Shown here: piece after piece, positions 46,201-60,200 of the stretch
How positions within the stretch are numbered: position 1 is the stretch's first letter
Layout of the letters: the number at the start of each line of letters is the position of its first letter
Assembly: GCA_030998225.1 (NCBI GenBank)
Contig: JAPYXD010000744.1
Span: 2,852,001-2,916,000 of the forward strand
Length of the DNA stretch: 64,000 bases
DNA from: Diplolepis rosae
Taxonomy: Eukaryota; Arthropoda; Insecta; Hymenoptera; Diplolepididae
Direction of reading: 5' to 3'
Translations under genes and position numbers: made by a program
The notes under the pieces: model-generated
Seen by the model: the letters and a program-made list of their open reading frames with translations, nothing else
Told to the model about the DNA's origin: nothing
Databases searched by the model: none

Positions 46201-49200
46201 ATGTGCTGGGTGTGTTAATCACTACCAGGCTATTATTCTCTGTTCTCTGTTTATTTAAATAATGTGCTGGGTGTGTTAGTCACTACCAGGCCATTATTCT
46301 CTGTTCTCTGCTTATTTAAATAATGTGCTGGGTGTGTTAATCACTACCAGGCCATTATTCTCTGTTCTCTGTTTATTTAAATAATGTGCTGGGTGTGTTA
46401 GTCACTACCAGGCCATTATTCACTGTTCTCTGCTTATTTAAATAATGTGCTGGGTGTGTTAGTCACTACCAGGCCATTATTCTCTGTTCTCTGTTTATTT
46501 AAATAATGTGCTGGGTGTGTTAGTCACTACCAGGCCATTATTCTCTGTTCTCTGTTTATTTAAATAATGTGCTGGGTGTGTTAATCACTACCAGGCCATT
46601 ATTCTCTGTTCTCTGTTTATTTAAATAATGTGCTGGGTGTGTTAGTCACTACCAGGCCATTATTCACTGTTCTCTGCTTATTTAAATAATGTGCTGGGTG
46701 TGTTAGTCACTACCAGGCCATTATTCTCTGTTCTCTGTTTATTTAAATAATGTGCTGGGTGTGTTAGTCACTACCAGGCCATTATTCTCTGTTCTCTGTT
46801 TATTTAAATAATGTGCTGGGTGTGTTAATCACTACCAGGCCATTATTCTCTGTTCTCTGTTTATTTAAATAATGTGCTGGGTGTGTTAGTCACTACCAGG
46901 CCATTATTCTCTGTTCTCTGCTTATTTAAATAATGTGCTGGGTGTGTTAATCACTACCAGGCCATTATTCTCTGTTCTCTGCTTATTTAAATAATGTGCT
47001 GGGTGTGTTAATCACTACCAGGCCATTATTCTCTGTTCTCTGTTTATTTAAATAATGTGCTGGGTGTGTTAGTCACTACCAGGCCATTATTCACTGTTCT
47101 CTGCTTATTTAAATAATGTGCTGGGTGTGTTAGTCACTACCAGGCCATTATTCTCTGTTCTCTGTTTATTTAAATAATGTGCTGGGTGTGTTAATCACTA
47201 CCAGGCCATCATTCTCTGTTCTCTGCTTATTTAAATAATGTTCTTGGTGTGTTGATCACTACCAGGCCATTACTCTCTGTTGTTTGTTTATTTAAATAAT
47301 GTTCTTGGTGTGTTGATCACTACCAGGCCATTACTCTCTGTTGTTTGTTTATTTAAATAATGTGCTGGGTGTGTTAATCACTACCAGGCTATTATTCTCT
47401 GTTCTCTGTTTATTTAAATAATGTGCTGGGTGTGTTAATCACTACCAGGCCATTATTCTCTGTTCTCTGTTTATTTAAATAATGTGCTGGGTGTGTTAGT
47501 CACTACCAGGCCATTATTCTCTGTTCTCTGCTTATTTAAATAATGTGCTGGGTGTGTTAATCACTACCAGGCCATTATTCTCTGTTCTCTGTTTATTTAA
47601 ATAATGTGCTGGGTGTGTTAGTCACTACCAGGCCATTATTCTCTGTTCTCTGTTTATTCAAATAATGTGCTGGGTGTGTTAGTCACTACCAGGCCATTAT
47701 TCTCTGTTCTCTGCTTATTTAAATAATGTGCTGGGTGTGTTAATCACTACCAGGCCATTATTCTCTGTTCTCTGTTTATTTAAATAATATGCTGGGTGTG
47801 TTAGTCACTACCAGGCCATTATTCTCTGTTCTCTGCTTATTTAAATAATGTGCTGGGTGTGTTAGTCACTACCAGGCCATTATTCTCTGTTCTCTGTTTA
47901 TTTAAATAATGTGCTGGGTGTGTTAGTCACTACCAGGCCATTATTCTCTGTTCTCTGCTTATTTAAATAATGTGCTGGGTGTGTTAATAACTACCAGGCC
48001 ATTATTCTCTGTTCTCTGTTTATTCAAGTAATGTGCTGGGTGTGTTAGTCACTACCAGGCCATTATTCTCTGTTCTCTGCTTATTTAAATAATGTGCTGG
48101 GTGTGTTAATCACTACCAGGCCATTATTCTCTGTTCTCTGTTTATTTAAATAATATGCTGGGTGTGTTAGTCACTACCAGGCCATTATTCTCTGTTCTCT
48201 GCTTATTTAAATAATGTGCTGGGTGTGTTAGTCACTACCAGGCCATTATTCTCTGTTCTCTGTTTATTTAAATAATGTGCTGGGTGTGTTAGTCACTACC
48301 AGGCCATTATTCTCTGTTCTCTGCTTATTTAAATAATGTGCTGGGTGTGTTAATCACTACCAGGCCATTATTCTCTGTTCTCTGCTTATTTAAATAATGT
48401 GCTGGGTGTGTTAATCACTACCAGGCCATTATGCTCTGTTGTTTGTTAATTTAAATAATGTGCTGGGTGTGTTAGTCACTACCAGGCCATTATTCTCTGT
48501 TCTCTGTTTATTTAAATAATGTGCTGGGTGTGTTAGTCACTACCAGGCCATTATTCTCTGTTCTCTGCTTATTTAAATAATGTGCTGGGTGTGTTAATCA
48601 CTACCAGGCCATTATTCTCTGTTCTCTGTTTATTTAAATAATATGCTGGGTGTGTTAGTCACTACCAGGCCATCATTCTCTGTTCTCTGTTTATTCAAAT
48701 AATGTGCTGGGTGTGTTAGTCACTACCAGGTCATTATTCTCTGTTCTCTGTTTATTCAAATAATGTGCTGGGTGTGTTAGTCACTACCAGGCCATTATTC
48801 TCTGTTCTCTGCTTATTTAAATAATGTGCTGGGTGTGTTAGTCACTACCAGGCCATTATTATCTGTTCTCTGCTTATTTAAATAATGTTCTGGGTGTGTT
48901 GATCACTACCAGGCCATTACTCTCTGTTGCTTGTTTATTTAAATAATGTGCTGGGTGTGTTAATCACTACCAGGCCATTATTCTCTGTTCTTGGTTTATT
49001 TAAATAATGTGCTGGGTGTGTTAGTCACTTCCAGGCCATTATTCAATGTTCTCTGTTTATTTAAATAACGTGCTGGGTGCCTTAATCACTACCAGGCCAT
49101 TACTCTCTGTTGCTTGTTTTTTTAAATAATGTGCTGGGTGTGTTAATCACTACCAGGCCATTATTCTCTGTTCTCTGCTTATTTAAATAATGTGCTGGGT

Positions 49201-52200
49201 GTGTTAATCACTACCAGGCCATTATTCTCTGTTCTCTGTTTATTTAAATAATGTGCTGGGTGTGTTAATCACTACCAGGCCATTATTCTCTGTTCTCTGC
49301 TTATTTAAATAATGTGCTGGGTGTGTTAATCACTACCAGGCAATTATTCTCTGTTCTCTGCTTATTTAAATAATGTGCTGGGTGTGTTAAGTCACTACCA
49401 GGCCATTATTCTCTGTTTTCTGTTTATTTAAATAATGTGCTGGGTGTGTTAATCACTACCAGGCCATTATTCTCTGTTCTCTGTTTATTTAAATAATGTG
49501 CTGGGTGTGTTAATCACTACCAGGCCATTATTCTCTGTTCTCTGCTTATTTAAATAATGTGCTGGGTGTGTTAATCACTACCAGGCCATTATTCTCTGTT
49601 CTCTGCTTATTTAAATAATGTGCTGGGTGTGTTAGTCACTACCAGGCCATTATTCTCTGTTCTCTGTTTATTTAAATAATGTGCTGGGTGTGTTAGTCAC
49701 TACCAGGCCATTATTCTCTGTTCTCTGTTTATTTAAATAATGTGCTGGGTGTGTTAATCACTACCAGGCCATTATTCTCTGTTCTCTGTTTATTTAAATA
49801 ATGTGCTGGGTGTGTTAGTCACTACCAGGCCATTATTCTCTGTTCTCTGCTTATTTAAATAATGTGCTGGGTGTGTTAATCACTACCAGGCCATTATTCT
49901 CTGTTCTCTGCTTATTTAAATAATGTGCTGGGTGTGGTAATCACTACGAGGCCATTATTCTCTGTTCTCTGCTTATTTAAATAATGTGCTGGGTGCGTTA
50001 GTCACTACCAGGCCATTATTCTCTGTTTTCTGTTTATTTAAATAATGTGCTGGGTGTGTTAATCACTACCAGGCCATTATTCTCTGTTCTCTGTTTATTT
50101 AAATAATGTGCTGGGTGTGTTAATCACTACCAGGCCATTATTCTCTGTTCTCTGCTTATTTAAATAATGTGCTGGGTGTGTTAATCACTACCAGGCCATT
50201 ATTCTCTGTTCTCTGTTTATTTAAATAATGTGCTGGGTGTGTTAGTCACTACCAGGCCATTATTCTCTGTTCTCTGTTTATTTAAATAATGTGCTGGGTG
50301 TGTTAATCACTACCAGGCCATTATTCTCTGTTCTCTGCTTATTTAAATAATGTGCTGGGTGTGTTAGTCACTACCAGGCCATTATTCTCTGTTCTCTGCT
50401 TATTTAAATAATGTGCTGGGTGTGTTAATAACTACCAGGCCATTATTCTCTGTTCTCTGTTTATTTAAATAATATGCTGGGTGTGTTAGTCACTACCAGG
50501 CCATTATTCTCTGTTCTCTGCTTATTTAAATAATGTGCTGGGTGTGTTAGTCACTACCAGGCCATTATTCTCTGTTCTCTGTTTATTTAAATAATGTGCT
50601 GGGTTTGTTAGTCACTACCAGGCCATTATTCTCTGTTCTCTGCTTATTTAAATAATGTGCTGGGTGTGTTAATCACTACCAGGCCATTATTCTCTGTTCT
50701 CTGCTTATTTAAATAATGTGCTGGGTGTGTTAATCACTACCAGGCCATTACTCTCTGTTGTTTGTTTATTTAAATAATGTGCTGGGTGTGTTAGTCACTA
50801 CCAGGCCATTATTCTCTGTTCTCTGTTTATTTAAATAATGTGCTGGGTGTGTTAGTCACTACCAGGCCATTATTCTCTGTTCTCTGCTTATTTAAATAAT
50901 GTGCTGGGTGTGTTAATCACTACCAGGCCATTATTCTCTGTTCTCTGTTTATTTAAATAATGTGCTGGGTGTGTTAGTCACTACCAGGCCATTATTCTCT
51001 GTTCTCTGTTTATTTAAATAATGTGCTGGGTGTGTTAGTCACTACCAGGCCATTATTCACTGTTCTCTGTTTATTTAAATAATGTGCTGGGTGTGTTAGT
51101 CACTACCAGGCCATTATTCATAGTTCTCTGCTTATTTAAATAATGTGCTGGGTGTGTTAGTCACTACCAGGCCATTATTCTCTGTTCTCTGCTTATTTAA
51201 ATAATGTGCTGGGTGTGTTAATCACTACCAGGCCATTACTCTCTGTTGCTTGTTTATTTAAATAATGTGCTGGGTGTGTTAATCACTTCCCAGCCATTAT
51301 TCTCTGTTCTCGGTTTATTTAAATAATGTGCTGGGTGTGTTAGTCACTACCAGGCCATTATTCTCTGTTCTCTGTTTATTTAAATAATGTGCTGGGTGTG
51401 TTAATCACTACCAGGGTGTATCTCTACCAGTCCATTATTCTCTGTTGTTTGTTTATTTAAATAATGTGCTGGGTGTGTTAATCACTACCAGGCTATTATT
51501 CTCTGTTCTCTGTTTATTTAAATAATGTGCTGGGTGTGTTAATCACTACCAGGCCATTATTCTCTGTTCTCTGCTTATTTTAATAATGTGCTGGGTGTGT
51601 TAATCACTACCAGACCATCATTCTCTGTTCTCTGCTTATTTAAATAATGTGCTGGGTATGTTAATCACTACCCAGCCATTATTCTCTGTTTTTGGTTTAT
51701 TTAAATAATGTGCTGGGTGTGTTAGTCACTACCAGGCCATTATTCACTGTTCTCTGCTTATTTAAATAATGTGCTGGGTGTGTTAGTCACTACCAGGCCA
51801 TTATTCTCTGTTCTCTGTTGCTTGTTTTTTTAAATAATGTGCTGGGTGTGGTAATCTATACCAGGCCATTATTCTCTGTTCTCTGCTTATTTAAATAATG
51901 TGCTGGGTGCGTTAGTCACTACCAGGCCATTATTCTCTGTTCTCTGCTTATTTAAATAATGTGCTGGGTGTGTTAATCACTACCAGGCCATTATTCTCTG
52001 TTCTCTGCTTATTTAAATAATGTGCTGGGTGTGTTAATCACTACCAGGCCATTATTCTCTGTTCTCTGTTTATTTAAATAATGTGCTGGGTGTGTTAGTC
52101 ACTACCAGGCCATTATTCTCTGTTCTCTGTTTATTTAAATAATGTGCTGGGTGTGTTAGTCACTACCAGGCCATTATTCTCTGTTCTCTGTTTATTTAAA

Positions 52201-55200
52201 TAATGTGCTGGGTGTGTTAGTCACTACCAGGCCATTATTCACTGTTCTCTGCTTATTTAAATAATGTGCTGGGTGTGTTAGTCACTACCAGGCCATTATT
52301 CTCTGTTCTCTGCTTATTTAAATAATGTGCTGGGTGTGTTAATCACTACCAGGCCATTACTCTCTGTTGCTTGTTTATTTAAATAATGTGCTGGGTGTGT
52401 TAATCACTACCAGGCCATTATTCTCTGTTCTCTGTTTATTTAAATAATGTGCTGGGTGTGTTAATCACTACCAGGCCATTATTCTCTGTTCTCTGTTTAT
52501 TTAAATAATGTGCTGGGTGTGTTAATCACTACCAGGCCATTATTCTCTGTTCTCTGTTTATTTAAATAATGTGCTGGGTGTGTTAGTCACTACCAGGCCA
52601 TTATTCTCTGTTCTCTGTTTATTTAAATAATGTGCTGGGTGTGTTAATCACTACCAGGCCATTATTCTCTGTTCTCTGTTTATTTAAATAATGTGCTGGG
52701 TGTGTTAATCACTACCAGGCCATTATTCTCTGTTCTCTGTTTATTTAAATAATGTGCTGGGTGTGTTAATCACTACCAGGCCATTATTCTCTGTTCTCTG
52801 TTTATTTAAATAATGTGCTGGGTGTGTTAATCACTACCAGGCCATTATTCTCTGTTCTCTGTTTATTTAAATAATGTGCTGGGTGTGTTAGTCACTACCA
52901 GGCCATTATTCTCTGTTCTTTGTTTATTTAAATAATGTGCTGGGTGTGTTAATCACTACCAGGCCATTATTCTCTGTTCTCTGCTTATTTAAATAATGTG
53001 CTGGGTGTGTTAATCACTACCAGGCCATTATTCTCTGTTCTCTGCTTATTTAAATAATGTGCTGGGTGTGTTAATCACTACCAGGCCATTATTCTCTGTT
53101 CTCTGCTTATTTAAATAATGTGCTGGGTGTGTTAATCACTACCAGGCCATTATTCTCTGTTCTCTGCTTATTTAAATAATGTGCTGGGTGTGTTAATCAC
53201 TACCAGGCCATTATTCTCTGTTCTCTGCTTATTTAAATAATGTGCTGGGTGTGTTAGTCACTACCAGGCCATTATTCTCTGTTCTCTGTTTATTTAAATA
53301 ATGTGCTGGGTGTGTTAATCACTACCAGGCCATTATTCTCTGTTCTCTGCTTATTTAAATAATGTGCTGGGTGTGTTAGTCACTACCAGGCCATTATTCT
53401 CTGTTCTCTGTTTATTTAAATAATGTGCTGGGTGTGTTAATCACTACCAGGCCATTATTCTCTGTTCTCTGCTTATTTAAATAATGTGCTGGGTGTGTTA
53501 ATCACTACCAGGCCATTATTCTCTGTTCTCTGCTTATTTAAATAATGTGCTGGGTGTGTTAATCACTACCAGGCCATTATTCTCTGTTCTCTGCTTATTT
53601 AAATAATGTGCTGGGTGTGTTAGTCACTACCAGGCCATTATTCTCTGTTCTCTGTTTATTTAAATAATGTGCTGGGTGTGTTAGTCACTACCAGGCCATT
53701 ATTCACTGTTCTCTGCTTATTTAAATAATGTGCTGGGTGTGTTAGTCACTACCAGGCCATTATTCACTGTTCTCTGCTTATTTAAATAATGTGCTGGGTG
53801 TGTTAATCACTACCAGGCCATTATTCTCTGTTCTCTGTTTATTTAAATAATGTGCTGGGTGTGTTAATCACTACCAGGCCATTATTCTCTGTTCTCTGCT
53901 TATTTAAATAATGTGCTGGGTGTGTTAATCACTACCAGGCCATTATTCTCTGTTCTCTGCTTATTTAAATAATGTGCTGGGTGTGTTAATCACTACCAGG
54001 CCATTATTCTCTGTTCTCTGCTTATTTAAATAATGTGCTGGGTGTGTTAATCACTACCAGGCCATTATTCTCTGTTCTCTGCTTATTTAAATAATGTGCT
54101 GGGTGTGTTAGTCACTACCAGGCCATTATTCTCTGTTCTCTGTTTATTTAAATAATGTGCTGGGTGTGTTAATCACTACCAGGCCATTATTCTCTGTTCT
54201 CTGCTTATTTAAATAATGTGCTGGGTGTGTTAATCACTACCAGGCCATTATTCTCTGTTCTCTGCTTATTTAAATAATGTGCTGGGTGTGTTAATCACTA
54301 CCAGGCCATTATTCTCTGTTCTCTGCTTATTTAAATAATGTGCTGGGTGTGTTAGTCACTACCAGGCCATTATTCTCTGTTCTCTGTTTATTTAAATAAT
54401 GTGCTGGGTGTGTTAGTCACTACCAGGCCATTATTCTCTGTTCTCTGCTTATTTAAATAATGTGCTGGGTGTGTTAGTCACTACCAGGCTATTATTCTCT
54501 GTTCTCTGTTTATTTAAATAATGTGCTGGGTGTGTTAATCACTACCAGGCCATTATTCTCTGTTCTCTGCTTATTCAAATAATGTTCTGGGTCTGTTGAT
54601 CACTACCAGGCCATTACTCTCTGTTTTTTGTTTATTTAAATAATGTGCTGGGTGTGTTAATCACTACCAGGCCATTATTCTCTGTTCTTGGTTTATTTAA
54701 ATAATGTGCTGGGTGTGTTAATCACTACCAGGCCATTATTCTCTGTTCTCTGTTTATTTAAATAATGTGCTGGGTGTGTTAGTCACTACCAGGCCATTAT
54801 TCTCTGTTCTCTGTTTATTTAAATAATGTGCTGGGTGTGTTAGTCACTACCAGGCCATTATTCTCTGTTCTCTGTTTATTTAAATAATGTGCTGGGTGTG
54901 TTAATCACTACCAGGCCATTATTCTCTGTTCTCTGTTTATTTAAATAATGTGCTGGGTGTGTTAATCACTACCAGGCCATTATTCTCTGTTCTCTGCTTA
55001 TTTAAATAATGTGCTGGGTGTGTTAATCACTACCAGGCCATTATTCTCTGTTCTCTGTTTATTTAAATAATGTGCTGGGTGTGTTAGTCACTACCAGGCC
55101 ATTATTCTCTGTTCTCTGTTTATTTAAATAATGTGCTGGGTGTGTTAGTCACTACCAGGCCATTATTCTCTGTTCTCTGTTTATTTAAATAATGTGCTGG

Positions 55201-57227
55201 GTGTGTTAATCACTACCAGGCCATTATTCTCTGTTCTCTGCTTATTTAAATAATGTGCTGGGTGTGTTAATCACTACCAGGCCATTATTCTCTGTTCTCT
55301 GCTTATTTAAATAATGTGCTGGGTGTGTTAATCACTACCAGGCCATTATTCTCTGTTCTCTGCTTATTTAAATAATGTGCTGGGTGTGTTAATCACTACC
55401 AGGCCATTATTCTCTGTTCTCTGCTTATTTAAATAATGTGCTGGGTGTGTTAGTCACTACCAGGCCATTATTCTCTGTTCTCTGTTTATTTAAATAATGT
55501 GCTGGGTGTGTTAATCACTACCAGGCCATTATTCTCTGTTCTCTGCTTATTTAAATAATGTGCTGGGTGTGTTAATCACTACCAGGCCATTATTCTCTGT
55601 TCTCTGTTTATTTAAATAATGTGCTGGGTGTGTTAATCACTACCAGGCCATTATTCTCTGTTCTCTGCTTATTTAAATAATGTGCTGGGTGTGTTAATCA
55701 CTACCAGGCCATTATTCTCTGTTCTCTGCTTATTTAAATAATGTGCTGGGTGTGTTAGTCACTACCAGGCCATTATTCTCTGTTCTCTGTTTATTTAAAT
55801 AATGTGCTGGGTGTGTTAATCACTACCAGGCCATTATTCTCTGTTCTCTGTTTATTTAAATAATGTGCTGGGTGTGTTAATCACTACCAGGCCATTATTC
55901 TCTGTTCTCTGCTTATTTAAATAATGTGCTGGGTGTGTTAATCACTACCAGGCCATTATTCTCTGTTCTCTGCTTATTTAAATAATGTGCTGGGTGTGTT
56001 AATCACTACCAGGCCATTATTCTCTGTTCTCTGTTTATTTAAATAATGTGCTGGGTGTGTTAATCACTACCAGGCCATTATTCTCTGTTCTCTGCTTATT
56101 TTAATAATGTGCTGGGTGTGTTAATCACTACCAGGCCATCATTCTCTGTTCTGTACTTATTTAAATAATGTGCTGGGTATGTTAATCACTACCAGGCCAT
56201 TATTCTCTGTTCTCTGTTTATTTAAATAATGTGCTGGGTGTGTTAAGTCACTACCAGGCCATTATTCTCTGTTCTCTGTTTATTTAAATAATGTGCTGGG
56301 TGTGTTAATCACTACCAGGCCATTATTCTCTGTTGTGTCTGTTTATTTAAATAATGTGCTGGGTGTGTTAATCACTACCAGGCCATTATTCTCTGTTCTC
56401 TGTTTATTTAAATAATGTGCTGGGTGTGTTAATCACTACCAGGCCATTATTCTCTGTTCTCTGTTTATTTAAATAATGTGCTGGGTGTGTTAATCACTAC
56501 CAGGCCATTATTCTCTGTTCTCTGCTTATTTAAATAATGTGCTGGGTGTGTTAATCACTACCAGGCCATTACTCTCTGTTGCTTGTTTATTTAAATAATG
56601 TGCTGGGTGTGTTAGTCACTACCAGGCCATTATTCTCTGTTCTCTGTTTATTTAAATAATGTGCTGGGTGTGTTAGTCACTACCAGGCCATTATTCTCTG
56701 TTCTCTGTTTATTTAAATAATGTGCTGGGTGTGTTAATCACTACCAGGCCATTATTCTCTGTTCTCTGTTTATTTAAATAATGTGCTGGGTGTGTTAATC
56801 ACTACCAGGCCATTATTCTCTGTTCTCTGCTTATTTAAATAATGTGCTGGGTGTGTTAATCACTACCAGGCCATTATTCTCTGTTCTCTGCTTATTTAAA
56901 TAATGTGCTGGGTGTGTTAGTCACTACCAGGCCATTATTCTCTGTTCTCTGTTTATTTAAATAATGTGCTGGGTGTGTTAATCACTACCAGGCCATTATT
57001 CTCTGTTCTCTGCTTATTTAAATAATGTGCTGGGTGTGTTAATCACTACCAGGCCATTATTCTCTGTTGTTTGTTTATTTAAATAATGTGCTGGGTGTGT
57101 TAATCACTACCAGGCCATTATTCTCTGTTCTCGGTTTATTTAAATAATGTGCTGGGTGTGTTAGTCACTTCCAGGCCATTATTCTCTGTTCTCTGATTAT
57201 TTAAATAATGTGCTGGGTGTGTTAGTC

Positions 57228-57262
57228 ACAACCAGGCCCTAATGAACGCGTAGCTGATGATT
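57228..57262 (+). repeat. Rearranged unit inside the array with non-satellite bases
   Basis: Here the unit reads CACAACCAGGCCCTAATGAA followed by CGCGTAGCTGATG before ATTTAAATAATG resumes. About 20 bases (CTAATGAACGCGTAGCTG) have no counterpart in other units; the usual CATTATTCTCTGTTCTC is missing. It is the clearest foreign patch in 42 kb. Confidence 0.75.
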
Positions 57263-60200
57263 TAAATAATGTGCTGGGTGTGTTAATCACTACCAGGGCC
57301 ATTATTCTCTGTTTTCTGTTTATTTAAATAATGTGCTGGGTGTGTTAATCACTACCAGGCCATTATTCTCTGTTCTCTGTTTATTTAAATAATGTGCTGG
57401 GTGTGTTAATCACTACCAGGCCATTATTCTCTGTTCTCTGCTTATTTAAATAATGTGCTGGGTGTGTTAATCACTACCAGGCCATTATTCTCTGTTCTCT
57501 GCTTATTTAAATAATGTGCTGGGTGTGTTAATCACTACCAGGCCATTATTCTCTGTTCTCTGCTTATTTAAATAATGTGCTGGGTGTGTTAGTCACTACC
57601 AGGCCATTATTCTCTGTTCTCTGTTTATTTAAATAATGTGCTGGGTGTGTTAATCACTACCAGGCCATTATTCTCTGTTCTCTGCTTATTTAAATAATGT
57701 GCTGGGTGTGTTAATCACTACCAGGCCATTATTCTCTGTTCTCTGTTTATTTAAATAATGTGCTGGGTGTGTTAATCACTACCAGGCCATTATTCTCTGT
57801 TCTCTGCTTATTTAAATAATGTGCTGGGTGTGTTAATCACTACCAGGCCATTATTCTCTGTTCTCTGCTTATTTAAATAATGTGCTGGGTGTGTTAATCA
57901 CTACCAGGCCATTATTCTCTGTTCTCTGTTTATTTAAATAATGTGCTGGGTGTGTTAATCACTACCAGGCCATTATTCTCTGTTCTCTGTTTATTTAAAT
58001 AATGTGCTGGGTGTGTTAATCACTACCAGGCCATTATTCTCTGTTCTCTGCTTATTTTAATAATGTGCTGGGTGTGTTAATCACTACCAGGCCATCATTC
58101 TCTGTTCTCTGCTTATTTAAATAATGTGCTGGGTGCGTTAATCACTACCAGTCCATTACTCTCTGTTGTTTGTTTATTTAAATAATGTGCTGGGTGTGTT
58201 AATCACTACCAGTCCATTACTCTCTGTTGTTTGTTTATTTAAATAATGTGCTGGGTGTGTTAATCACTTCCCAGCCATTATTCTCTGTTCTCGGTTTATT
58301 TAAATAATGTGCTGGGTGTGTTAATCACTACCAGGCCATTATTCTCTGTTCTCTGCTTATTTAAATAATGTGCTGGGTGTGTTAATCACTACCAGGCCAT
58401 TATTCTCTGTTCTCTGTTTATTTAAATAATGTGCTGGGTGTGTTAATCACTACCAGGCCATTACTCTCTGTTGCTTGTTTTTTTAAATAATGTGCTGGGT
58501 GTGTTAATCACTACCAGGCCATTATTCTCTGTTCTCTGCTTATTTAAATAATGTGCTGGGTGTGTTAATCACTACCAGGCCATTATTCTCTGTTCTCTGT
58601 TTATTTAAATAATGTGCTGGGTGTGTTAATCACTACCAGGCCATTATTCTCTGTTCTCTGCTTATTTAAATAATGTGCTGGGTGTGTTAATCACTACCAG
58701 GCCATTATTCTCTGTTCTCTGCTTATTTAAATAATGTGCTGGGTGTGTTAATCACTACCAGGCCATTATTCTCTGTTCTCTGTTTATTTAAATAATGTGC
58801 TGGGTGTGTTAATCACTACCAGGCCATTATTCTCTGTTCTCTGTTTATTTAAATAATGTGCTGGGTGTGTTAGTCACTACCAGGCCATTATTCTCTGTTC
58901 TCTGCTTATTTAAATAATGTGCTGGGTGTGTTAATCACTACCAGGCCATTATTCTCTGTTCTCTGTTTATTTAAATAATATGCTGGGTGTGTTAGTCACT
59001 ACCAGGCAATTATTCTCTGTTCTCTGCTTATTTAAATAATGTGCTGGGTGTGTTAGTCACTACCAGGCCATTATTCTCTGTTCTCTGTTTATTTAAATAA
59101 TGTGCTGGGTGTGTTAATCACTACCAGGCCATTATTCTCTGTTCTCTGCTTATTTAAATAATGTGCTGGGTGTGTTAATCACTACCAGGCCATTATTCTC
59201 TGTTCTCTGTTTATTTAAATAATGTGCTGGGTGTGTTAATCACTACCAGGCCATTATTCTCTGTTCTCTGTTTATTTAAATAATGTGCTGGGTGTGTTAA
59301 TCACTACCAGGCCATTATTCTCTGTTCTCTGTTTATTTAAATAATGTGCTGGGTGTGTTAATCACTACCAGGCCATTATTCTCTGTTCTCTGCTTATTTA
59401 AATAATGTGCTGGGTGTGTTAATCACTACCAGGCCATTATTCTCTGTTTTTTGTTTATTTAAATAATGTGCTGGGTGTGTTAATCACTACCAGGCCATTA
59501 CTCTCTGTTGTTTGTTTATTTAAATAATGTGCTGGGTGTGTTAATCACTACCAGGCCATTATTCTCTGTTCTCTGTTTATTTAAATAATGTGCTGGGTGT
59601 GTTAATCACTACCAGGCCATTATTCTCTGTTCTCTGCTTATTTAAATAATGTGCTGGGTGTGTTAATCACTACCAGGCCATTATTCTCTGTTCTCTGTTT
59701 ATTTAAATAATGTGCTGGGTGTGTTAATCACTACCAGGCCATTATTCTCTGTTCTCTGCTTATTTAAATAATGTGCTGGGTGTGTTAATCACTACCAGGC
59801 CATTATTCTCTGTTCTCTGCTTATTTAAATAATGTGCTGGGTGTGTTAGTCACTACCAGGCCATTATTCTCTGTTCTCTGTTTATTTAAATAATGTGCTG
59901 GGTGTGTTAGTCACTACCAGGCCATTATTCACTGTTCTCTGCTTATTTAAATAATGTGCTGGGTGTGTTAGTCACTACCAGGCCATTATTCACTGTTCTC
60001 TGCTTATTTAAATAATGTGCTGGGTGTGTTAATCACTACCAGGCCATTATTCTCTGTTCTCTGTTTATTTAAATAATGTGCTGGGTGTGTTAGTCACTAC
60101 CAGGCCATTATTCTCTGTTCTCTGTTTATTTAAATAATGTGCTGGGTGTGTTAATCACTACCAGGCCATTATTCTCTGTTCTCTGCTTATTTAAATAATG

